64,000 nt of DNA, taken from contig ONCG01000001.1 of NCBI GenBank assembly GCA_900316285.1, positions 149,422-213,421 of the forward strand. The letters are read 5' to 3'. The position numbers and the translations under genes are program-made. This document shows positions 59,859 to 64,000 of the stretch, one piece after another (position 1 is the stretch's first letter; every line of letters starts with the position of its first letter). The stretch comes from an uncultured Prevotellaceae bacterium. Lineage in GTDB: Bacteria; Bacteroidota; Bacteroidia; Bacteroidales; Bacteroidaceae. Below the pieces are notes generated by a model. That model searched no databases. It was not told the DNA's origin and saw only the letters and a program-made list of their open reading frames with translations.

Positions 59859-59913
59859 GTTTCTTTTTAAGCGTCGCACTTTCTCGCACACACAAACCCG
59901 CTTAAAAAGAAAC
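59859..59913 (-). promoter_or_regulatory. Leader hairpin of the rplC operon
   Basis: A perfect 15-bp inverted repeat: on the minus strand GTTTCTTTTTAAGCG (59913-59899) pairs with CGCTTAAAAAGAAAC (59873-59859) around a 25-nt loop. It lies in the ~175-nt leader between the promoter at 60001 and rplC. The second arm is A-rich and no T tract follows, so it is not an ordinary terminator. It is a candidate ribosomal-protein autoregulatory site. Confidence 0.7.
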
Positions 59914-60000
59914 GCTCGCTTCTTCGCAATTGAAGGCTAAGTCGCTCTCTTTCAGGGTATTGATAGCTTTCGAGCCAGCGCAATACGCTTTTTGCGGGTG

Positions 60001-60008
60001 CAAAGGTA
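60001..60008 (-). promoter_or_regulatory. -7 box of the rplC operon
   Basis: The minus strand reads TACCTTTG followed by CACCCG, with TTG (60029-60031) 20 bp upstream. Confidence 0.8.
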
Positions 60009-60090
60009 CAACTTTTTTACCATTCCACCAAGCCTTACTATCTCCAAAAATGCAGATTTACGGATTTTTAACATATTTAGCAGTCGCGGA

Positions 60091-60376
60091 GCAATTTCAT
60101 CTCAAACAAAAAGCGATGGAATCGCAGGCAAAGATCAATGGAATTGCAAGCATAGAGCAATGAGATCGCAAACAAAGAGCAATGTAGTCTCACGACAAAA
60201 GCTATGAAGCTGCAATCAGAAAGCAATGCTGCCTAACTTGCGCCGTAATACTGCCACATTTGTGCAGCAATGCTGCCTAACTTGTGCAGCAATGCTGCCG
60301 AAGTTGTGCAGGATAGCTGCCTAAATTGTGCAACAATGCTGCACAACTTGTGCCAGGCTGCTGCACAAATTCTGGC
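60091..60376. repeat. 22-bp phased degenerate array 3 (13 units)
   Basis: Thirteen 22-bp units in perfect register. Units 1-6 resemble GCAATG(A/G)AATCGCA followed by ACAAAGA; units 7-13 resemble GCAATGCTGCC followed by TAACTTGTGCA. All begin near GCAATG, as in the last third of array 2. Confidence 0.92.
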
Positions 60377-60538
60377 ACTGTACTTTAACGATTTTAGTTG
60401 AGTACTTCGAGTCTTATTTGTATTTTCGATTGACTTTGGTTAATACTTATTGTTAATCTCAGTTGACTGTTGTGTTTGTGTGTGGAACTTGACCTGCAAA
60501 TTAATTACGAAAAAGTCATACATTACAAAAAAAATGAT

Positions 60539-60546
60539 TATATTTG
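60539..60546 (+). promoter_or_regulatory. -7 box of preA
   Basis: TATATTTG followed by CACAC; no clear TTG -33 element. It leaves a leader of about 120 nt. Confidence 0.55.
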
Positions 60547-60669
60547 CACACAGAACTCATGAAGTATTTCAATCTAAAGGAGCCTAAACCGGTACACCAC
60601 CGACTGTGTCATACCTAACCGTCAGAATTCAAACTAGAAAATAACTATCAAACTAAAAACAAGATAATC

Positions 60670-62130
60670 ATGTTGCACATCTATGAGGAGGCCGCACGTT
60701 GCCTATTATGCAAGGATGCACCCTGTACAAAAGCGTGTAGTAATGGCGACCCTGCACGAGCTATTCGTGCCATCAGGTTTTATAACACCAAGAATGTGTG
60801 GCGCTGGATTAAAGACTGCTCTGATGCCGACTTGGAACGTGCCGAGCAGGCTTGCATCCACTACGACCAGCCCATACGCATCAGGGAGTTGCTGAAAAAC
60901 GAAACGCTGGAACCCGCACATCAACAAATCTCGGAATCAGCAAGCTCTAACATTAGTCTTGCTATCACCTTCTGCGGAATCCCTTGCGAGAATCCCTTCT
61001 TCCTCGCATCCTCTGCCATCTGCACCAACTACGAGATGGTGGCACGGGCCTTCGATGCCGGTTGGGCAGGTGTATTCTACAAGACCATCTGCAAGCAGGA
61101 AATCAGGGAGGTCTCTCCTCGCTTCGATGCTGTGAAGGAAGGGCAATCGTTCATCGGTTTCCGTAACATGGAACAACTTTCCGAGAATCCCTACGAAGTG
61201 GATTTCGACATTCTCCACCGCCTCAAGAAAGACTATCCGAAGAAAGTGGTCATTGCCAGCATTATGGGACAGACCGAGGAAGACTGGATTGAGCTCGCCA
61301 AGATGGCTGAGGATGCCGGTTGCGATGCTGTGGAACTGAACTACTCCTGTCCACAAATGCGTGAGAGCGGTATGGGTAGCGACGTAGGACAAGATCCCGA
61401 ACTGGTTACATTCTTCACCGCTTACGTGAAGCGCAATGTGAAAATCCCCGTCATCCCAAAGATGACACCCAACATTGCCCACATCTCCCAACCTGCCATG
61501 GGAGCCTATTTTGCTGGTGCTGACGCCATCTCTGCCATAAACACCATCAAGAGCGTGACGCTTGGTGAGGGTTCGGAGGTGAGCGGTTGCCAAACAGGAT
61601 CGGGCTACTCTGGTAAAGCCATCAAGCCTATTGCCCTACGCCACATCCTGGCGATGGTGAAGAATCCCATCATGAAGAACATCGAATATAGCGGTATAGG
61701 AGGCATCGAGAACTGGAAAGACGCCCTGGAGTTCATCCAACTGGGATGCCGTAATGTGCAGATTTGCACAGCTGTCATGCAATACGGTTATCGTATCATC
61801 GACGATCTGATCTTGGGCTTGCAGACCTATATGGCAGAACGCGGCATCGAACATGTGGAAGACCTTGTGGGAGAACTCCTGCCCAAGTTCTTTCTGCCTT
61901 CAAACTTGGATCGCGATACCATTGTATTTCCCAAGATCGACTACGAACGCTGCATCGGATGCGGACGCTGCTACATTTCTTGTCAAGATGGCGGTCACCA
62001 AGCAATTGTTTTCAACGAGGAAACGCGCCAACCCCGAATTGTCGGCACGAAGTGCGTAGGTTGTCATCTCTGCCGCCTCGTATGCCCTTCTTCTGCCATC
62101 GGTCTGACAAAACGCATCAAGAAGAGGTGA
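60670..62130 (+). CDS. preA: PreA-type dihydropyrimidine dehydrogenase with an N-terminal Fe-S segment
   Basis: A 486-residue protein resembling the catalytic subunit that reduces uracil and thymine with NAD(P)H. Residues ~1-75 carry CLLCKDAPCTKACSNGDPARAIRAIRF, part of the N-terminal 4Fe-4S domain normally found on the partner subunit (PreT/GltD-like). The DHODH-type FMN barrel follows (ITFCGIPCENPFFLASS; ELNYSCPQM, with the active-site Cys region; SGIGGIENWKDALEFIQLG). Two C-terminal 4Fe-4S clusters read CIGCGRCYISC and CVGCHLCRLVC. E. coli PreA has about 411 residues and lacks this N-terminus. No preT lies in the window. Confidence 0.88.
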   Translation: MLHIYEEAARCLLCKDAPCTKACSNGDPARAIRAIRFYNTKNVWRWIKDCSDADLERAEQACIHYDQPIRIRELLKNETLEPAHQQISESASSNISLAITFCGIPCENPFFLASSAICTNYEMVARAFDAGWAGVFYKTICKQEIREVSPRFDAVKEGQSFIGFRNMEQLSENPYEVDFDILHRLKKDYPKKVVIASIMGQTEEDWIELAKMAEDAGCDAVELNYSCPQMRESGMGSDVGQDPELVTFFTAYVKRNVKIPVIPKMTPNIAHISQPAMGAYFAGADAISAINTIKSVTLGEGSEVSGCQTGSGYSGKAIKPIALRHILAMVKNPIMKNIEYSGIGGIENWKDALEFIQLGCRNVQICTAVMQYGYRIIDDLILGLQTYMAERGIEHVEDLVGELLPKFFLPSNLDRDTIVFPKIDYERCIGCGRCYISCQDGGHQAIVFNEETRQPRIVGTKCVGCHLCRLVCPSSAIGLTKRIKKR

Positions 62131-62163
62131 CATATGATTTGCACTCTTCTGAGGTCACAAATA

Positions 62164-62206
62164 AATAAGCGGCACGCCAGATGTGATGTCTGACGTGCCG
62201 CTTATG
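62164..62206. terminator. Strong hairpin between converging preA and serpin genes
   Basis: ATAAGCGGCACG-CAGA pairs with TCTG-CGTGCCGCTTAT (one mismatch) around 7 nt. There is no good T tract on either strand, so it may be an mRNA end-protecting stem or a weak bidirectional terminator. Confidence 0.55.
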
Positions 62207-62227
62207 ACTGCGATACGAAATGTCATG

Positions 62228-63544
62228 CTAGTCGCCCGTATACTTGCCAACAAAAAGGATGACGCCTGAGGAGGCTTCCCTGATGACGTAGACAAAGGGA
62301 CGATTGGCGTGGAACTCAGTCTTGGGATAGGAAGGAGTGGGACATACTGCCGTTGTAAAGTTTGCTCCAGCAATAGTGACGGCTGCGGCCTCCGATCCTT
62401 CCTCGTTGACCTTCACTTTAGCTTTCTGCCTCATCATGCTGATATAGACACTCTCCTTCTCACACATGTTGGGTATTTCTGCAAAGTCAGTGTCGAACGC
62501 CAGACGGATGCCCATTTTCTTCATCAGAGGGATGAGCCCGCCTGCGTCGTCGGTATCCGATGCCGTTTCGAAGCGGGGCAGCTTCAAATCCACCTCATAG
62601 CCTTGAAAAGTGTTCCCTCCAGCGTCGCACCAGCCTGGATTGTTAAGGATGTAACTGTTCGCCACTTCGCTGATGACATCGTCAGTGGTCTTGCCTTCCT
62701 CTGGCAGCAGCACCGTCATGTTCCACAAACCGGAGCCATAGGGAATAATCACAGCCGAATAGGTGTTGTTCTTCAGATAGCTGATGAGCACGTTCTGATG
62801 CATCATGGGCAGCTGCGTCTTTCCCTTATTGGTAGTGAACGTCTCGGTCTTGGTGTTCTTCGTTTCAAACTTCGATGCCCAGTCGGCTTTGAAGTAGATG
62901 GCATTGAGCAGATAGGTCACCACATCAGGATTTACCTCATCGAGAATGGTGGGAATCATACCGTTTGTCTTCTCTTTACACCAGTTGTTGATATGGTCGA
63001 GCGTCGTTGGCGACTTGAAGTCGAGGGCTTCGGCCTTGGCGTCATAGTATGTCTGCATGTCCTGCTGGAACTGCGTCTTCAGCGTAGTTTTGTTCTTGTT
63101 CACGAACAGGGCATTGGCAATGTCGAGCGTCACCTTCTCATCCACCTTTGGCAGATTGTCGATGAGGTTCTTGCAGTAGTCGTTTACCGCCTGTATGCCT
63201 CCCTCATGGAAGCCCAGTGTCTGCTCCAGTTCCCGTTCGGTTTCTCCCGCGGCAGCATCGTTCACCATTCCTAACACATAGGTGATGCTGAGCGGCGAGT
63301 AAATAAAACTCTTGCCGCGGCGATCAGCCTCGTTCACCGTCTTCAGGAAGTTCAACGTGAACCGGTTATTGTCTGTAGCAAACTGCTTTTGCTCCTGCGT
63401 CAACTCAATGGGCTGCGTCTTCTCCAGCATGTCCACCACTCTCTTGGCCTCACCCAGACCTTCGCTCATTTCTTCTGATGAAGAACACGAGAATACACCG
63501 CCACTCAGCACGACGGCTACAAATAAAAAAAGATTCTTTTTCAT
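62228..63544 (-). CDS. Serpin family protease inhibitor, lipoprotein
   Basis: A 438-residue serpin anchored by a lipid (MKKNLFLFVAVVLSGGVFSC, lipobox VFSC). The serpin core includes NFLKTVNEADRRGKSFIYSPLSITYVLGMV, NAIYFKADWASKF and the closing HANRPFVYVIREASSGVILFVGKY. The hinge of the reactive loop is VNEEGSEAAAVT with small residues, so it should be inhibitory; the scissile region lies in GANFTTAVCPTP, but P1 cannot be fixed without alignment. Gut bacterial serpins are thought to block host or competitor serine proteases. It overlaps the upstream lipoprotein gene by 4 bp. Confidence 0.92.
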   Translation of the reverse strand: MKKNLFLFVAVVLSGGVFSCSSSEEMSEGLGEAKRVVDMLEKTQPIELTQEQKQFATDNNRFTLNFLKTVNEADRRGKSFIYSPLSITYVLGMVNDAAAGETERELEQTLGFHEGGIQAVNDYCKNLIDNLPKVDEKVTLDIANALFVNKNKTTLKTQFQQDMQTYYDAKAEALDFKSPTTLDHINNWCKEKTNGMIPTILDEVNPDVVTYLLNAIYFKADWASKFETKNTKTETFTTNKGKTQLPMMHQNVLISYLKNNTYSAVIIPYGSGLWNMTVLLPEEGKTTDDVISEVANSYILNNPGWCDAGGNTFQGYEVDLKLPRFETASDTDDAGGLIPLMKKMGIRLAFDTDFAEIPNMCEKESVYISMMRQKAKVKVNEEGSEAAAVTIAGANFTTAVCPTPSYPKTEFHANRPFVYVIREASSGVILFVGKYTGD

Positions 63545-63966
63545 AAATATAATTTGCGTCTAAATATCAAGTACAAGCTATTGTCGCTCCAGTCTTTATC
63601 TGGAATCTCCTCCCATTCCATCATGTCTTTCGACATACTCACCACCTTGAACTCAAAAACAATCCGGCCATAGTAGGCTTCGGTGTTCATGAGACGCAAG
63701 GTGATGTGATTCCCATCTATTTCATACTTGAAGGCTCCCGTTGCAGGAAATGGGCTGCCCGTGCCTGTGCCGTCAGCACGAAAGGTGAAATTCCACATGT
63801 CGGCGGTATCACCATAGTTGGGATTTACACTATGATGGCTCGCCATCCACTCTCCGACGATGCTCTTATCACTCACGGCGACATCTTTCTCATCGTCGCT
63901 ACATCCTGCCACCATCACAGCCATGAGCAAAGGCAACAGGTAGGCCGCTAGCTTTTTCATCTTCAT
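63541..63966 (-). CDS. Small lipoprotein, lipocalin-like
   Basis: A 141-residue lipoprotein (MKMKKLAAYLLPLLMAVMVAGC, lipobox VAGC). After an Asp/Glu-rich linker it has KSIVGEWMASHHSVNPN, MWNFTFRADGTGTGSPF and YEIDGNHITLRLMN, the strand pattern of lipocalin-like domains that accompany many Bacteroidales lipoproteins. Function unknown. Its stop overlaps the serpin start (4 bp), so the two are coupled and may act together. Confidence 0.75.
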   Translation of the reverse strand: MKMKKLAAYLLPLLMAVMVAGCSDDEKDVAVSDKSIVGEWMASHHSVNPNYGDTADMWNFTFRADGTGTGSPFPATGAFKYEIDGNHITLRLMNTEAYYGRIVFEFKVVSMSKDMMEWEEIPDKDWSDNSLYLIFRRKLYL

Positions 63967-64000
63967 ATACTTATAAACTTCATTTTGTTTCGTTCTGCCA

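Larger units (their letters stand above)
60009..60669. other. Gene-free region before preA
   Basis: It holds 22-bp array 3 (60091-60376), an AT-rich stretch and the preA promoter box at 60539. Open frames over the array are repeat-derived and are not called. Confidence 0.75.

Noticed and set aside
59930-60207. Two overlapping plus-strand frames of about 70 residues
   Set aside because: They cover the rplC promoter and the first units of the 22-bp array and read the repeats as protein.

Overview
The window looks like a chromosomal segment of a Bacteroidales bacterium, most likely Prevotella or a close relative. The reasons are: promoters with the Bacteroidetes -7 box (TAnnTTTG) and a TTG-type -33 element about 19-20 bp upstream; almost no Shine-Dalgarno sequences; lpxB, LysM/MltD, BspA-type LRR, GH92 and CE8 genes; and the Bacteroidales gene orders rsfS-ftsH-cdsA, lpxB-surE / parA-parB-DUF5683-mltD-spoT, merR / alaS and rplC...rplQ. 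There is no prophage, CRISPR array, rRNA or complete insertion sequence.

Layout. 0.5-5 kb: rsmA (minus), a flippase-like membrane protein, a GxxExxY gene between inverted repeats, and pepD. 5-8.1 kb: HAD phosphatase and GH92 mannosidase (minus). 8.2-16.3 kb: corA with a structured leader and a 15-codon upstream ORF, a DUF349 protein, tRNA-Gln (minus), rsfS-ftsH-cdsA and a YgjP-like metalloprotease. 16.8-20.1 kb: tRNA-Val, a small exported protein, a class C serine hydrolase, and an nhaC fragment abutting a truncated FAD oxidoreductase. 20.1-30.2 kb: lpxB-surE facing parA-parB-DUF5683-mltD-spoT, then a pectinesterase. 30.4-45.1 kb: merR/alaS, STAS protein, BspA-like LRR protein, TorF-like barrel, RecD-like helicase, DUF3822 protein, rsmD, gdhA, rlpA, a glycine-zipper lipoprotein and an unknown exported protein. 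45.2-59.8 kb: an unbroken S10-spc-alpha ribosomal superoperon on the minus strand (rplC to rplQ, with secY, map, infA, rpmJ and rpoA) but without rpsJ at its head. 60.7-64 kb: a PreA-type dehydrogenase, a serpin lipoprotein and a small lipoprotein.

The genes are mostly housekeeping; the unusual material is the repeat DNA. (1) Three intergenic regions (about 16.33-16.55, 42.62-42.99 and 60.09-60.38 kb) are degenerate tandem arrays that keep an exact 22-bp register for 10, 17 and 13 units while the sequence drifts along the array. (2) Between 35.3 and 40.1 kb there are arrays of mini-hairpins (4-5 bp stem, 3-nt loop) with different stems joined by short linkers such as TTGAAC. One array sits in frame inside rsmD and adds about 90 residues just before the catalytic DPPY motif. 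(3) Other short repeats are also found in frame inside rsmA, lpxB, cdsA, the GH92 gene, the pectinesterase and the helicase. (4) The corA leader has two mutually exclusive helices, one hiding the SD, and the short upstream ORF begins with acidic and proline codons, which suggests translation-coupled magnesium sensing.

All calls come from reading the sequence; no database search was run. Start codons were moved inward where family N-termini or promoter positions required it.
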